From Pseudanabaena sp. SR411 (lineage in GTDB: Bacteria; Cyanobacteriota; Cyanobacteriia; Pseudanabaenales; Pseudanabaenaceae), in NCBI RefSeq assembly GCF_002251945.1, contig NZ_NDHW01000062.1:1-56315 (forward strand): 56,315 nt of DNA. The letters are read 5' to 3'. This document shows, piece after piece, positions 36,938 to 47,934 of this stretch. The translations under genes and the position numbers were made by a program. The notes under the pieces are model-generated. The model was not told where the DNA came from, made no database searches, and worked only from the letters and a program-made list of their open reading frames with translations. The first letter of the stretch is position 1; every line of letters starts with the position of its first letter.

Positions 36938-36974
36938 AAAAATAAAGGGCGTGCTTTGCACGCCCTTTATTTTT
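36938..36974 (+). terminator. Terminator after the renalase-like gene
   Basis: Perfect 17-bp stem AAAAATAAAGGGCGTGC and complement, loop TTT, T-run at the base. Confidence 0.85.
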
Positions 36975-36985
36975 AGAGAAAGTGA

Positions 36986-37015
36986 TTGACAATCAATACA
37001 ATCTTTTGTGATAAT
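36986..37015 (+). promoter_or_regulatory. Candidate purA promoter
   Basis: TTGACA, 18 bp, then GATAAT preceded by TGT (extended -10 type), 36 bp before the purA TTG. A second TTGACA follows directly at 37015. Pattern prediction only. Confidence 0.5.
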
Positions 37016-37038
37016 TGACAATTGTGAGATTTTATTGA

Positions 37039-38364
<1,326 letters not shown>

Positions 38365-38375
38365 ATTTGGCACTC

Positions 38376-38472
38376 AGCTTCTAGCTTTTAGCTTTTAGCT
38401 TCTGGGTTAAATCTAGGCAATGACAACTACAAATTAAAAGCCAATAGCTAATCGCTAACGGCTAAAAGCCAT
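38376..38472. repeat. Heptamer repeat clusters in inverted arrangement, purA-rplY gap
   Basis: CTTTTAG/CTTCTAG units (AGCTTCTAGCTTTTAGCTTT) run forward, and after about 35 bp AGCTAATCGCTAACGGCTAA and related units run back. Related to the structure at 21610. It lies between two genes on the same strand. Confidence 0.65.
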
Positions 38473-38494
38473 TAAGAAATCACAAATTACCAAA

Positions 38495-39046
38495 ATGCAA
38501 CTACAAATTAACGCTACTACACGTCCCCCAGCCAACAATCGCGCTCTTCGTCGCGGTGGTCAAATTCCTGCAACTGTATATGGACATAAAGGCGCTGAAT
38601 CGATCTCGATCGCTTTAGATGCTAAAGAAGCAACTACTCTACTGCGCGAAGCTACGATCAATAACACAATGATCGAAGTAAATGTAACCGATGGTGACTT
38701 CAAAGGCAAAACACTATTGCGTGAAGTTCAAAATCATCCTTACAAAAATGATATTTATCACCTTAGCTTTTTTGCGATCGAGGCTCAGTCGAAGATCGAA
38801 GTAGACATTCCTTTACACTTCGTAGGCGTACCTGTAGGCGTAAAAGTTGGCGGTGGCTCCGTGGACACAATCAAGAACTATGTACGTGTATCTTGCGCTC
38901 CAAGCAATATCCCTGAAAGCTTTGAAATTGATATTGCTCCTCTGGAAATCGGCAAGGGTGTGCATGTTAGCGAAATTAACTATCCTGAAGGTGTTAAGCC
39001 TGTAACCGAAAGCACTGCTCTCGTTGTTACCATTCTCAAGAAATAA
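38495..39046 (+). CDS. rplY: 50S ribosomal protein L25 / Ctc
   Basis: A 183-residue long-form L25 (TL5/Ctc type): an N-terminal 5S rRNA-binding domain (about 1-90, with RRGGQIPATVYGHKGAE and LLREVQNHPYKNDIYHL) plus a C-terminal beta domain (about 91-183, VDIPLHFVGVPVGVKVGGG). E. coli L25 has only the first. Downstream of purA and ended by a strong terminator. Confidence 0.93.
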   Translation: MQLQINATTRPPANNRALRRGGQIPATVYGHKGAESISIALDAKEATTLLREATINNTMIEVNVTDGDFKGKTLLREVQNHPYKNDIYHLSFFAIEAQSKIEVDIPLHFVGVPVGVKVGGGSVDTIKNYVRVSCAPSNIPESFEIDIAPLEIGKGVHVSEINYPEGVKPVTESTALVVTILKK

Positions 39047-39077
39047 AAAAAGGGGCGCTTCGCGCCCCTTTTTTTAT
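39043..39077 (+). terminator. rplY terminator
   Basis: Perfect 16-bp stem ATAAAAAAAGGGGCGC and complement, loop TTC, with T-run. Confidence 0.9.
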
Positions 39078-39080
39078 TTC

Positions 39081-39127
39081 TTTAAAAGTTGATAGGCGGC
39101 GCTTTGCGCCGCCTATCAACTTTTAAA
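39081..39127. repeat. 22-bp perfect palindrome with GGCGGCGC tip
   Basis: TTTAAAAGTTGATAGGCGGC + GC and the exact complement around TTT. It follows the rplY terminator directly and lies 14 bp from the end of the convergent Crp-family gene, for which it may terminate transcription. Confidence 0.75.
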
Positions 39128-39140
39128 GGGTTTATGATTG

Positions 39141-39770
39141 CTATGCAAGAACTATATGCCGATCGCGATCGACTTTTAACCATCCTTCATCTTGTAATAA
39201 TTTCATTGCTCTAGTAACAGTGACGCGGGTGCTGCTAATGGCACTGGCAAGGTGCTGGTGCGTAAGACGCACAGTCAGACGAGTTCCACCATCAACAGGG
39301 ATGCCAACTTCTTGCTTAAGCAGAAGCAGGATTTGGCGGAGTCGCTCTTCCACCCGCTTATTACTAACTAGTGCTAGCAAAGCTTCCGTTTGTTGAAGAC
39401 GACGGTTGAGATGTTGCAAAATGCCATGATAAAGCTGTGGTGATTGTTCTAGCTCAATCAAGGTAAACCGCATCAAGTCAACATCTGATAGGGAAATTGC
39501 CTGATAAGGTTCAAGATTTGTTAATGGCAACCCAAAGGGCATTGCTTGTACTGCAAAGCCAACCAAAACTTCATCGCCTGACGGATGCAAAGTATTTAGT
39601 TGCACAACTCCACGACAAACTACCCATACTTCATGCGGATACATGGGAATAATTTGTCCACTCTTGTAAGTGTGCATGGTGCGACCGCGATAAATTTCTT
39701 CGAGCGATCGCCGCCAATCGGTTACAGAATGGGTGGAGTTAAGATCAAAACTTGAGAACGTATATGTCAT
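39141..39770 (-). CDS. Crp/Fnr family transcription regulator
   Basis: A 209-residue protein. The N-terminal cyclic-nucleotide-binding-like barrel (about 25-115) includes HTYKSGQIIPMYPHEVWVVC and RGVVQLNTLHPSGDEVLVGF, but I do not see the FGE...R(T/S)A phosphate-binding cassette needed for cAMP. A dimer helix (about 100-140) and a winged HTH follow (LTHQHLASAISSTRVTVTRA, 168-187). It is shorter than NtcA (about 225 aa) and its recognition helix differs, so I do not call it ntcA. Probably a ligand-independent or non-cAMP regulator. Confidence 0.85.
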   Translation of the reverse strand: MTYTFSSFDLNSTHSVTDWRRSLEEIYRGRTMHTYKSGQIIPMYPHEVWVVCRGVVQLNTLHPSGDEVLVGFAVQAMPFGLPLTNLEPYQAISLSDVDLMRFTLIELEQSPQLYHGILQHLNRRLQQTEALLALVSNKRVEERLRQILLLLKQEVGIPVDGGTRLTVRLTHQHLASAISSTRVTVTRAMKLLQDEGWLKVDRDRHIVLA

Positions 39771-39905
39771 AAAAGCGTGAGGTACACATTAGTGATCCTA
39801 TGTGTTTCTCGACACTATCGGGTTAAGCCTAGTTTATCTAATCAATAAATTATTCTTAAATTCTTGCAGAACATGAGGCAGTGCAAAGCCATCGCCTCAT
39901 GTTCT

Positions 39906-40988
39906 TTATGTAAGAACTAGCGTAATGTTGTTATCTTTGGGTGGAATATCGCTAAATGCTTCAAAAAATTCTTTAGCTATTGGCGGAAAGTTAGGAAACT
40001 CAAATTTGGCATCACCATCCGCAATATAAGCCCAAAAATAACGAAGTTGTGGTGTTAAGGTTTCCGCTAACTCTACAGGCAAATTGAGAGGCGGATGAGT
40101 TAGTAATCTCAGTACAAATGGATGGGAATGATTTCCCATCCATTCGCGTGAGAAATGTAATAGATCAGCTTGCTCAGGAATCGATTTGACACGAAAAGAT
40201 TCTATTTCTAGGCGATCGCCTGCTGCATCAGAAATGTAATTGAGAACGCGGTAAGGATGGGGATAGCTCACCAGAGAACCTGTAGTGATGTCATAGAGAT
40301 CGTAGCGATCGCTATAGGCAATATCCTGCACATGGAGATGTCCAGTAAAGACTAACTTCACATTTGCCTGATGTAAAACTTTGCATAGCCGCTCATTATT
40401 TCCCAGCATATAGCGCTTACCGAGAGCATTACGGGATTGGTCATGCATGTGTTCCAACACATTATGATGAATCGTCACTAAGTTCAATTCATAGTCTTGG
40501 TTTTCAAGAACCGATTGCAACCAAACTAACTGCTCATCATCGATCCAGCCAATTTGTTGTCCATCAGCATCAAATTGATTAGAGTTCAATCCAATTAGAC
40601 GAACTTTAGGTAATACTTCGCATTCATAATAAAGTTTATTTGGTTCGCTAGGTCCATGCTCAAAGCCAAACCTAGTATAGTGAGGAGAGAATTTATCAAA
40701 GGTATCGATCCTTGGTACGTCATGGTTTCCCGCAATCACATAGACGGGATAAGGAAGTTTCGCGAGTCGCTCCGATAACCATTGATGGTTATCTGGTTCT
40801 CCATGCTGTGTGAGATCCCCTGGTAAAAGTAGAAAGTCTAAATCTAGACTAGCAAGGTGTGACAGTACTTCTTCAAATGCGGAGATGCTGTACTCAACAA
40901 GATGAAATCGTGCAGGATGCTGCCAAATCGTATGGGGCAATGCGATATGCAAATCGGAGACGATCGCAAATTTAAACTTAAGTGCCAC
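39906..40988 (-). CDS. Calcineurin-like metallophosphoesterase
   Basis: A 360-residue phosphoesterase of the CpdA/Icc-like group. All metal ligands are visible: SDLHI (Asp12, His14), PGDLTQHGEPDNH (Asp58), AGNHDVP (Asn88, His89), TIHHN and TGHLHVQ. It lacks a signal peptide, so it is cytosolic. The C-terminal 100 residues are a family-variable extension. Substrate may be a cyclic nucleotide or other phosphodiester. It starts at GTG. The neighbouring Crp-family regulator on the same strand is suggestive but not evidence of linked function. Confidence 0.88.
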   Translation of the reverse strand: MALKFKFAIVSDLHIALPHTIWQHPARFHLVEYSISAFEEVLSHLASLDLDFLLLPGDLTQHGEPDNHQWLSERLAKLPYPVYVIAGNHDVPRIDTFDKFSPHYTRFGFEHGPSEPNKLYYECEVLPKVRLIGLNSNQFDADGQQIGWIDDEQLVWLQSVLENQDYELNLVTIHHNVLEHMHDQSRNALGKRYMLGNNERLCKVLHQANVKLVFTGHLHVQDIAYSDRYDLYDITTGSLVSYPHPYRVLNYISDAAGDRLEIESFRVKSIPEQADLLHFSREWMGNHSHPFVLRLLTHPPLNLPVELAETLTPQLRYFWAYIADGDAKFEFPNFPPIAKEFFEAFSDIPPKDNNITLVLT

Positions 40989-41062
40989 CTAGATCCAAAC
41001 CATAAATAGTTACCTTTTGATTATAGGGTATAGCTAGATATAGGCGATTGCAAGATCGCCGC

Positions 41063-41179
41063 TATAGAGCTGTCACCATTTGTGTTAGGACAAATCACAA
41101 CCCAGAAGACGAGTTGCGGCGCGAAGCGCCGCAACTCGTCTTCTGGGTTTGCGTCTTAACAAGACTGGCGACAGCTATA
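41063..41179. repeat. TATAGC palindromic element, copy C (gamma/gamma ends)
   Basis: The core at 41099-41149 is a perfect 24-bp inverted repeat around GAA (AACCCAGAAGACGAGTTGCG...). Both ends are of the gamma type: left GAGCTGTCACCATTTGTGTT, right TTAACAAGACTGGCGACAGC. It lies 59 bp upstream of mutS. Confidence 0.85.
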
Positions 41180-41237
41180 CAAAGACAAAATGGCGTTTAC
41201 AATAGTTTGGTTACATTGTTTCAAGATCGAAATTTGA

Positions 41238-43922
41238 ATGGCTGAACTAGCTCTATCGTCGGCTCTAGTTAATCGTGCTGCCCTCACACCAATGATGCAG
41301 CACTATATCGAAATGAAAGAGCAGTATCCCCATGCCGTGATGTTGTATCGGTTGGGAGATTTTTTTGAAGCATTTTTCGAGGATGCAGAACTAATTTCGC
41401 GGGAATTGGAATTAGTGCTAACAGGGCGTGACGGTGGTAAGGCGATCGGGCGCATCGCCATGGCAGGAATTCCGCACCATGCCCTTGATCGCTATGCTAA
41501 TCAGTTAGTTGAAAAAGGCTACTCGATCGCCGTTTGCGATCAGATGGAAGCAGCTTCAGAAGCACAAGGTCTAGTAAGGCGCGAAGTCACAAGGGTAATT
41601 ACCCCGGGAACCGTGATCGAAGAGGGAATGCTGGCGACGAAGAAAAATAATTTTTTGGTGGCGATCGCTAATGGGGGCGAAAATTGGGGCTTAGCCTATA
41701 CTGATATTTCCACAGGAGAGTTTTCCGTCACCCAGTTAAATAGTACTGAGCATTTAATTCAAGAACTATTACGCTTACAACCTGCGGAAGTTCTCATTCC
41801 CATTGATGTCCCTAATCCCCAATTATTTCGCGGTTATAAGGCAGAGAAGCCGCAAGCTTTTTGGGAAGGAATTTCGCCAATAAAGCAATCGAGTTTACCT
41901 GAACCCTATAGCGCCTTACCTGAGAGTTTTTGCTACACACCGCGATCGCAATCTGCCTTTGCATTAGCTGAAGCTAAACAGAGGATTCTCGATACCTTTA
42001 GAGTGCGATCGCTTGAGGGCTTTGGCTGTAAGTCTTTACCTCTAGCAATTAGAGCCGCAGGAGGTATTTTAGAATATCTGGAATCCACTCAAAAAAGTGT
42101 GAAGATGCCATTGCAAGGGATTTCCACCTATGCGATCGCTGACTTCTTAATTCTGGATAATCAAACGCGCCGCAATCTCGAAATTACGCAAACTGTGCGT
42201 GACGGCACTTACTATAGTTCACTGCTATGGGCGCTAGATAAAACCACCACAGGCATGGGTAGCCGAGCCTTGCGCCGTTGGTTATTGCAACCACTTAAGG
42301 ATATCAACGCGATCAATGAACGTCTCGATACAATTACAGAACTTCTGAAACAACATTCTCTACGCAAGAATTTAAGAAGTTGTCTGAGTCAAATCTATGA
42401 CATTGAGCGCTTATGCAGCAGGATTGGTGCAGGTACGGCAAATGGACGCGATTTAATTGCTGTCGCAGTATCACTAGAAAGGATGCGTGATGTTGCGGAT
42501 GTGGTGGCGAGATCCAATTCGCGCTACTTAAAAGCTTTGCAGTCCGTACCATCGGAACTTCTACAACTGGGGGATCAATTACAAAAAACTCTCGTTGAAG
42601 AACCGCCAATTTATATTACCGAAGGCAATATTATTCGTTCGGGAGTAAATGAACAACTCGATCGCCTTCGCCAACAAAGTCGAGATGATGTAGAGTGGCT
42701 AGCAACATTTGAGAAGCAGGAAAAGGAACGTACAGGCATTAATACGCTCAAAGTTGGCTTTAATAAAGCTTTTGGCTATTACATCAGTATCTCTCGTGGC
42801 AAGAGTGAACAAGCCCCTGCTGATTACATCCGTAAGCAAACCCTGACTAATGAAGAGCGTTATATTACACCTGAACTCAAAGAGCGAGAAACAAGGATTC
42901 TTAATTCCGATAGTGAACTTAAGCAATTGGAATATGATCTGTTTGTGGAGTTAAGGTTACTTACTGCTAAACATATCGAACCGATGCGAACCCTCGCCAC
43001 AGCCCTCGCCGCCGCCGATGTGTTATGTAGTCTCGCCGAGGTTGCCGTAACCTATAACTATTGTCGTCCCCAAATTACCAGCGATCGCGCGATCACCATT
43101 CACAACGGTCGTCATCCCGTGGTTGAGCAGTCTCTCCCCGCAGGTTTCTTTGTTCCTAATTCTACCTATTTAGGTCATGAAGTCCAGAATCCAGACTGCC
43201 CAGATTTAATCGTCTTAACAGGACCAAATATGAGCGGCAAAAGTATCTATTTGCGGCAAGTAGGACTAATTCAATTAATGGCGCAAGTAGGCAGCTTTGT
43301 CCCTGCGGAGTCGGCGACTTTAGGGGTATGCGATCGCATCTTTACTCGCGTTGGTGCAGTCGATGATCTTGCCACAGGTCAATCCACTTTCATGGTGGAA
43401 ATGAATGAAACCGCTAATATTCTCAATCATGCTAAAGATCATTCTCTGGTATTACTTGATGAAATTGGGCGTGGTACTTCCACCTTTGATGGCATGGCGA
43501 TCGCTTGGTCAGTTGCTGAATATATCGCCAATAAAATCAAAGCACGCGGTATTTTTGCTACCCATTACCATGAACTCAATGAACTCGCGAGTCTGCTTCC
43601 CAATGTTGCCAATTTCCAAGTTACGGTCAAAGAACTAGAAGATGAAATCATTTTCTTACATCAAGTCCAAGAAGGCGGAGCAGATCGTTCATACGGTATT
43701 GAAGTGGGGCGCTTAGCAGGGTTACCAGCCAGTGTAATTAGCCGCGCTAAGCAAGTTTTAGAACAAATTGCTAAAAATAGTCACATTGCTACGGGCTTGA
43801 GATCAGGTGGATCGACTAAAACAAATAGTCAATCAAGCGATCGCGCACCAAAGTCATCCTTAAAAGCGGCTCAAGATTTACCTAAAGAATCACAAATGAC
43901 AATTTTTGATAATTCTCCTTAG
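41238..43922 (+). CDS. mutS: DNA mismatch repair protein MutS
   Basis: An 894-residue MutS1. The mismatch-reading Phe-x-Glu is FFE at 42-44 ([14 protein letters not shown]). The ATPase domain has GPNMSGKS at 662-669, [19 protein letters not shown] (Walker B and signature) and ATHYHEL. The C-terminal HTH region ([20 protein letters not shown]) and a polar tail follow. So it should be a functional mismatch sensor. No mutL lies in the window, as is normal in cyanobacteria where the two are unlinked. Confidence 0.97.
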   Translation: MAELALSSALVNRAALTPMMQHYIEMKEQYPHAVMLYRLGDFFEAFFEDAELISRELELVLTGRDGGKAIGRIAMAGIPHHALDRYANQLVEKGYSIAVCDQMEAASEAQGLVRREVTRVITPGTVIEEGMLATKKNNFLVAIANGGENWGLAYTDISTGEFSVTQLNSTEHLIQELLRLQPAEVLIPIDVPNPQLFRGYKAEKPQAFWEGISPIKQSSLPEPYSALPESFCYTPRSQSAFALAEAKQRILDTFRVRSLEGFGCKSLPLAIRAAGGILEYLESTQKSVKMPLQGISTYAIADFLILDNQTRRNLEITQTVRDGTYYSSLLWALDKTTTGMGSRALRRWLLQPLKDINAINERLDTITELLKQHSLRKNLRSCLSQIYDIERLCSRIGAGTANGRDLIAVAVSLERMRDVADVVARSNSRYLKALQSVPSELLQLGDQLQKTLVEEPPIYITEGNIIRSGVNEQLDRLRQQSRDDVEWLATFEKQEKERTGINTLKVGFNKAFGYYISISRGKSEQAPADYIRKQTLTNEERYITPELKERETRILNSDSELKQLEYDLFVELRLLTAKHIEPMRTLATALAAADVLCSLAEVAVTYNYCRPQITSDRAITIHNGRHPVVEQSLPAGFFVPNSTYLGHEVQNPDCPDLIVLTGPNMSGKSIYLRQVGLIQLMAQVGSFVPAESATLGVCDRIFTRVGAVDDLATGQSTFMVEMNETANILNHAKDHSLVLLDEIGRGTSTFDGMAIAWSVAEYIANKIKARGIFATHYHELNELASLLPNVANFQVTVKELEDEIIFLHQVQEGGADRSYGIEVGRLAGLPASVISRAKQVLEQIAKNSHIATGLRSGGSTKTNSQSSDRAPKSSLKAAQDLPKESQMTIFDNSP

Positions 43923-44078
43923 ACCAATCGTGAGGGTTTGGGCGAAGTGAGCCAATCTCTACTTTTCGGGATTTTTAAAGATTGCGATAAAGTGCTATAA
44001 ATTTGGGCAAGTTAGTAGCTAGATGTATTTTAATAACTCAGTTTAATTGTCTTAAAAAAATCATTTAAATCAACCTAA

Positions 44079-44197
44079 TATAGCTGTCGCCAGTATTGAT
44101 TTAGGAAGCAAAATCCAGAAGATGAATGGCAGCGCCTCTCGCCGCTATTCGCTTCTTGGGTTTGGATTTGTCCTAATATCAAGTGGCGATAGCTATA
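44079..44197. repeat. TATAGC palindromic element, copy D (degraded gamma/gamma)
   Basis: Ends TATAGCTGTCGCCAGTATTG and AAGTGGCGATAGCTATA form a diverged terminal inverted repeat of about 28 bp. The central stem is decayed (TGGCAGCGCCTCTCGCCGCT), no longer a perfect palindrome. It lies in the 484-bp gap between mutS and the ComFB gene; the rest of that gap is AT-rich and I see no gene or RNA in it. Confidence 0.75.
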
Positions 44198-44406
44198 AAT
44201 GACTAATCACAGTACTTTATGCTGAAGGGGATAGATGTATTTTGTTGAAAGTATTTTTTTGTAATACGTTCAATAAAATCTAATTATTTATCCGATCGCA
44301 AATTACTATAAATTATTCATCAATTGAATACTGATTGAATAACGATAAATACTGAAATTAATATTTATACAGGCTATCAAACTTAAAATTTCTCGTAGTA
44401 AAACCT

Positions 44407-45666
44407 ATGACTAGCCTCAAAAATGTCCTTGAGGAAATCGTTGTTGTAGAGGTGCAAGAACAAATCAAGCACCTCAGCCCCGCCGCTCGCGAAGCGATTA
44501 ACCTCAGCGAGGTCGCCGCCTTTGCACTCAATCGATTGCCAGTACTCTATGCAAGTACCAGTCGAGGATGGCTGCAACAACGTAAACGCGCCCACAATGA
44601 ACTACAGCACCAGATTGTCAGCGCAGTGCAGCAGGCTCTGCTAGGCGTAAAGCGTGATCCTTTGCGAAAATCGACCAAAATTGCGGCTAGTAAAGTTGAA
44701 ACCCCTGCTCATATTCTGGCAAGGTTACAAAAACTTTTGAGTAAGTCTGCTTTGCAATGGCAAGATGTGCCACAAGCTTTTCAGGAAGCACTTACTTTAG
44801 TTAGTCACACCCCAGAATATGCAAGTTTAAGTATTAACGATCGCCATCGATTGCGAGATATTAAAGGCTATTTACACCGCAAAGAATCTCATCAGCATGA
44901 GCATCGTGATTGGCATAATAATATTGAATTACCCAATCCTGAACTTACATCGTATATTCTTTCTGCTTCTTATTTCCTAACCAATGTTTTAGAAGATTTA
45001 GCAAAGCAAGAAATAAAAAATCAATTGACCCATATGGCAAATGTTCTGCCCCGTAAGGTTGGGATTGATGATGTATGTGCATACGTGCTAAATCGTCTGC
45101 CCGCATTGTATGCCACCACTGAACAAGGTGTGATTTGGCAAACTCAAAAGGCAAAAGAGCAGCTATCTAGCCAGATTGAATCAACTGTCATTCAATCACT
45201 GATGACTTTAGGAAAAACACCACGTCGTCTAGCCGATCCGATTCCATTACTCAAGTTTGAAGATGAATGTGAACAAGCTATTAGTGAACTACGTCTAATT
45301 TTTCAAAGGGAAGATATTACTTGGCGAAATATTGCACCTCTAGCAGAATATGCGATCGAGCATGAGAGGCAGGGGATGACCTATTGGCGACAACAGTGGC
45401 GAATGCTAGGACAGATTTATAGTGAAATGTATTTAAGACCAGGGGATGCAGAGCTATCTCTTAGCCATAATTCTGAGGGAGAAGTCTTAATCGTGCGCGC
45501 ACATACTAAGGAAGCCTTTGGTTGGCTAGCAGATAATCCTAAAAATTTAGGTATCAGTACTTTACGGCTTTTCCCTGCGGTTGCTGAGATTGAGCTTTAT
45601 GGGTTTTTCTTGGATTTTTCAATTAATTACACCCGCGAAGAAATGGCTGCTGATGGAATTATTTAG
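44407..45666 (+). CDS. Protein with two ComFB domains
   Basis: A 419-residue protein built from an internal duplication. Each half has a ComFB domain with LNRLP(V/A)LYA(S/T)T: residues 41-51 (domain about 1-82) and 228-238 (domain about 186-272). Each is followed by a helical linker (SALQWQDVPQAFQEAL and EDITWRNIAPLAEYA). The last 75 residues form a different, probably alpha/beta end. Single ComFB domains in cyanobacteria have been described as cyclic dinucleotide receptors; whether both domains here bind ligand is unknown. The stop codon lies at the left end of repeat copy E. Confidence 0.85.
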   Translation: MTSLKNVLEEIVVVEVQEQIKHLSPAAREAINLSEVAAFALNRLPVLYASTSRGWLQQRKRAHNELQHQIVSAVQQALLGVKRDPLRKSTKIAASKVETPAHILARLQKLLSKSALQWQDVPQAFQEALTLVSHTPEYASLSINDRHRLRDIKGYLHRKESHQHEHRDWHNNIELPNPELTSYILSASYFLTNVLEDLAKQEIKNQLTHMANVLPRKVGIDDVCAYVLNRLPALYATTEQGVIWQTQKAKEQLSSQIESTVIQSLMTLGKTPRRLADPIPLLKFEDECEQAISELRLIFQREDITWRNIAPLAEYAIEHERQGMTYWRQQWRMLGQIYSEMYLRPGDAELSLSHNSEGEVLIVRAHTKEAFGWLADNPKNLGISTLRLFPAVAEIELYGFFLDFSINYTREEMAADGII

Positions 45667-45766
45667 CAATGTAAGTTTTGCTTACCAAAAGATGAGTGGC
45701 GGCGCTTCGCGCCGCCACTTATCTTTTGGGGTTTGATTTGTCCGAGCTATCTCTTGCGTTGCTATA
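45663..45766. repeat. TATAGC palindromic element, copy E
   Basis: The left end is shortened (TTAGCAATGTAAGTTTTGCT) and contains the stop codon of the ComFB gene. The core ACCAAAAGATGAGTGGCGGC + GC, loop TTC, pairs along 22 bp with one G-T. The right end CTATCTCTTGCGTTGCTATA is beta-like. Confidence 0.75.
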
Positions 45767-45871
45767 TGTTCAATGATTGAGCAAAAAGCTTTATATCCGC
45801 TCTCCAACTTTGTCAATCTGTGAAGATTTGCTCATAAGGTCTGCGAATTATTGTAGAGTCATAAAGCTGTT

Positions 45872-46040
45872 CTAGTTTTAACGGGGATCAGCCGTTAAAA
45901 AGTGAAATTAAGTAGATTATTTGTATTTGCTTAATTTAAAAGATGGGGAAAGTTTGGTGAAAGTCCAACGCTGTACCGCAACTGTAAAAGCTGTTAGCTA
46001 AATATATAGCCGCTAAAGTCAGGATGCCCGCTAGAACTAG
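45872..46040 (+). promoter_or_regulatory. Cobalamin riboswitch
   Basis: The conserved core GGTGAAAGTCC, then GTACCGCAACTGTAA (the B12 box region) and AAGTCAGGATGCCCGC. CTAGTT at 45872 and AACTAG at 46035 can close the outer stem P1. A TTAACGG/CCGTTAA hairpin lies just inside. It ends 32 bases before the hupE ATG with no clear terminator, so control of translation start is the more likely mechanism. With adenosyl- or methylcobalamin bound, hupE expression should fall. It occupies the 406-bp gap after the ComFB gene together with repeat copy E. Confidence 0.92.
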
Positions 46041-46072
46041 TTTAATTTGTTTATATCTGCGAGTTACAGAGT

Positions 46073-46747
46073 ATGAATTTGTCTAAGATTTTCTCGTCAA
46101 TCCAGTCTAGAGCTTTGGCGATCGCCTTTGGTTTTAGCTTTTTGGTGTTTGCTAACCCCGCATCAGCACACCATCCGATGGGCGGACGAGTTCCTAGTAA
46201 CTTTTTTGAAGGCTTCATGTCAGGATTGGCTCACCCTGTAATTGGGCTTGACCACCTTGCTTTTATTGTGGCTGTCGGTTTATTTGCAGCACTCAAGCCT
46301 CAAGGTTTCTTAATTCCCCTATCCTTTGTTTTATCGGCAATGCTTGGCACTGGACTTCACCTCATGGGTGTTAATTTGCCCGTAGTCGAGCTAGTGGTTC
46401 CAGGTTCAATTTTGCTATTTGGCATTTTTCTAACCACCAAAACTAGCCCTAATGCATTAGTGATGATTGCTTTATCCACAGTCTCAGGACTGTTTCATGG
46501 TCATGCCTATGGGGAAGCAATTTTTGGCGCACAGACTACCGCGTTAGTCTCCTATTTAGTTGGGTTTACCTTAATTCAACTAGTTATTTCGGGTTCTGCT
46601 TTCTTAGTTGGTCAGAAAGTCCTTAAGGGTGATTTCTCTCAAGTATCGCCTAGCCTCAAATCAGCAGGCTTAGTCATTTGTGGAATCGGTGCTACATTTT
46701 TAGCCTCTAATCTTTCATCCCTGATTTTCCCTATGCCTAAGGGCTAG
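46073..46747 (+). CDS. hupE: HupE/UreJ family metal permease (probable cobalt uptake)
   Basis: A 224-residue membrane protein with an N-terminal signal sequence (ALAIAFGFSFLVFANPASA, about 14-32) followed by HHPMGG. The HupE/UreJ signature HPVIGLDHLAFIVAVG (about 54-69) supplies His and Asp metal ligands, and SGLFHGHAYGE the second His pair. About six transmembrane helices follow. HupE members carry nickel or cobalt; the B12 riboswitch ahead points to cobalt. The first gene of a probable hupE-cobW-cobG unit. Confidence 0.92.
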   Translation: MNLSKIFSSIQSRALAIAFGFSFLVFANPASAHHPMGGRVPSNFFEGFMSGLAHPVIGLDHLAFIVAVGLFAALKPQGFLIPLSFVLSAMLGTGLHLMGVNLPVVELVVPGSILLFGIFLTTKTSPNALVMIALSTVSGLFHGHAYGEAIFGAQTTALVSYLVGFTLIQLVISGSAFLVGQKVLKGDFSQVSPSLKSAGLVICGIGATFLASNLSSLIFPMPKG

Positions 46748-46756
46748 ATAATTTTC

Positions 46757-46792
46757 AAAAATTAGGAGCAGTTCATGAACTGCTCCTAATTT
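46757..46792. terminator. 18-bp palindrome between hupE and cobW
   Basis: AAAATTAGGAGCAGTTCA and its complement with no spare loop bases, 9 bp after the hupE stop. It may partly terminate, or process, the transcript between hupE and cobW. Confidence 0.6.
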
Positions 46793-46849
46793 TGAATTTC
46801 TACCATGTAGAGCTTTGGGAATTTTTTAAAGGAGATTTTAGAGATAATT

Positions 46850-47890
46850 ATGGCAGCGAAAATACCTGTAACGGTGATTACTGGCTTTTTAGGTAGTGGC
46901 AAAACCACCCTAATTAGGGAACAGTTACAAAACAATCAAGGTCGGCGCATTGCTGTGCTTGTGAATGAATTTGGTGAGATTGGTATTGACGGAGACTTGC
47001 TGCGTTCTTGTCGCGTCTGCGATGAAGATGGCACAGAGGTTAAACCCAACATTGTGGAATTGACCAATGGCTGTCTGTGCTGCACGGTTCAAGAGGAATT
47101 CTTGCCAACGATGCAGGAACTTCTAAAAAGACGCGATCGCATCGACTGTATCCTCATCGAAACCTCTGGCTTAGCATTACCCAAACCCCTAATCCAAGCC
47201 TTCCGTTGGCAAGAGATTCGCAATGGCGCGACGGTTGATGGCGTAATTACGGTGGTTGATTGTGAGGCAGTTGCTAGTGGCAGACTGGTGAGCGATCTTG
47301 AGGCTTTAAATTCTCAGCGCCAACAAGATCCCAATCTCGATCATGAAACTCCCATTGAAGAACTATTTGAAGATCAGTTAGCCTGTGCCGATTTGGTTTT
47401 ATTAACGAAAACTGATTTGGTGGATGCTGACGCTCAAAATAAAGTGCATTCATGGCTCAAGCAAGAATTGCGCGATGGCGTTAAGGTAATTGCTTGTGAT
47501 GAAGGCAAAATTAGCTCTGAGATTCTATTGGGCTTCAATGCGGCGGTTGAGGATAATTTAGATTCTCGTCCTAGCCATCATGATTCTGAAGAAGAGCATG
47601 AACATGATGATGATATTAATTCGATCAATATCGTTACCGATCGCGCTTTTGAGCCGACTCAGTTATTAACATCGCTGAAACAAGCGATCGCTGATCAAGA
47701 GATCTATCGGATTAAGGGCTTTGTGAATGTCCCGAATAAGCCGATGCGAATGGTTTTACAAGGCGTAGGAGATCGCCTTGAGACTTCCTATGATCGCCTG
47801 TGGACTAGTGATGAGAAACGTCAAACTCGTTTGGTATTTATCGGTCAATCTTTAGAGCGATCGCAAATTGAAGCGGCGCTAAGTTTATAG
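46850..47890 (+). CDS. cobW: CobW-type GTPase (COG0523)
   Basis: A 346-residue G3E-family GTPase. The P-loop is GFLGSGKTT at 12-20. NEFGEIGIDG at 39-48 holds the switch and GCLCC at 74-78 the metal-binding CxCC motif. LIETSGLALPKP and TKTD (guanine recognition) follow. A His/Glu/Asp-rich stretch SHHDSEEEHEHDDD (about 242-255) is a typical metal-binding linker before the C-terminal domain. CobW is thought to deliver Co2+ for corrin synthesis. Context (riboswitch, hupE, cobG) supports cobalt over zinc. Confidence 0.92.
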   Translation: MAAKIPVTVITGFLGSGKTTLIREQLQNNQGRRIAVLVNEFGEIGIDGDLLRSCRVCDEDGTEVKPNIVELTNGCLCCTVQEEFLPTMQELLKRRDRIDCILIETSGLALPKPLIQAFRWQEIRNGATVDGVITVVDCEAVASGRLVSDLEALNSQRQQDPNLDHETPIEELFEDQLACADLVLLTKTDLVDADAQNKVHSWLKQELRDGVKVIACDEGKISSEILLGFNAAVEDNLDSRPSHHDSEEEHEHDDDINSINIVTDRAFEPTQLLTSLKQAIADQEIYRIKGFVNVPNKPMRMVLQGVGDRLETSYDRLWTSDEKRQTRLVFIGQSLERSQIEAALSL

Positions 47891-47891
47891 A

Positions 47892-47922
47892 CATTGAGAA
47901 GGTGCAACGCGCCTTTTCAATG
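47892..47922. terminator. Hairpin between cobW and cobG
   Basis: CATTGAGAAGGTGC and GCGCCTTTTCAATG pair over 14 bp with two G-T pairs and loop AAC; then ATTATTTTTTTT. The T-run makes it a good terminator candidate, yet it ends only 12 bases before the cobG start, so it may set cobG expression below cobW. Confidence 0.65.
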
Positions 47923-47934
47923 TGATTATTTTTT

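Noticed and set aside
39141-39770. Assignment as NtcA
   Set aside because: Length is short and the HTH sequence differs from NtcA; left as an unnamed Crp/Fnr regulator.
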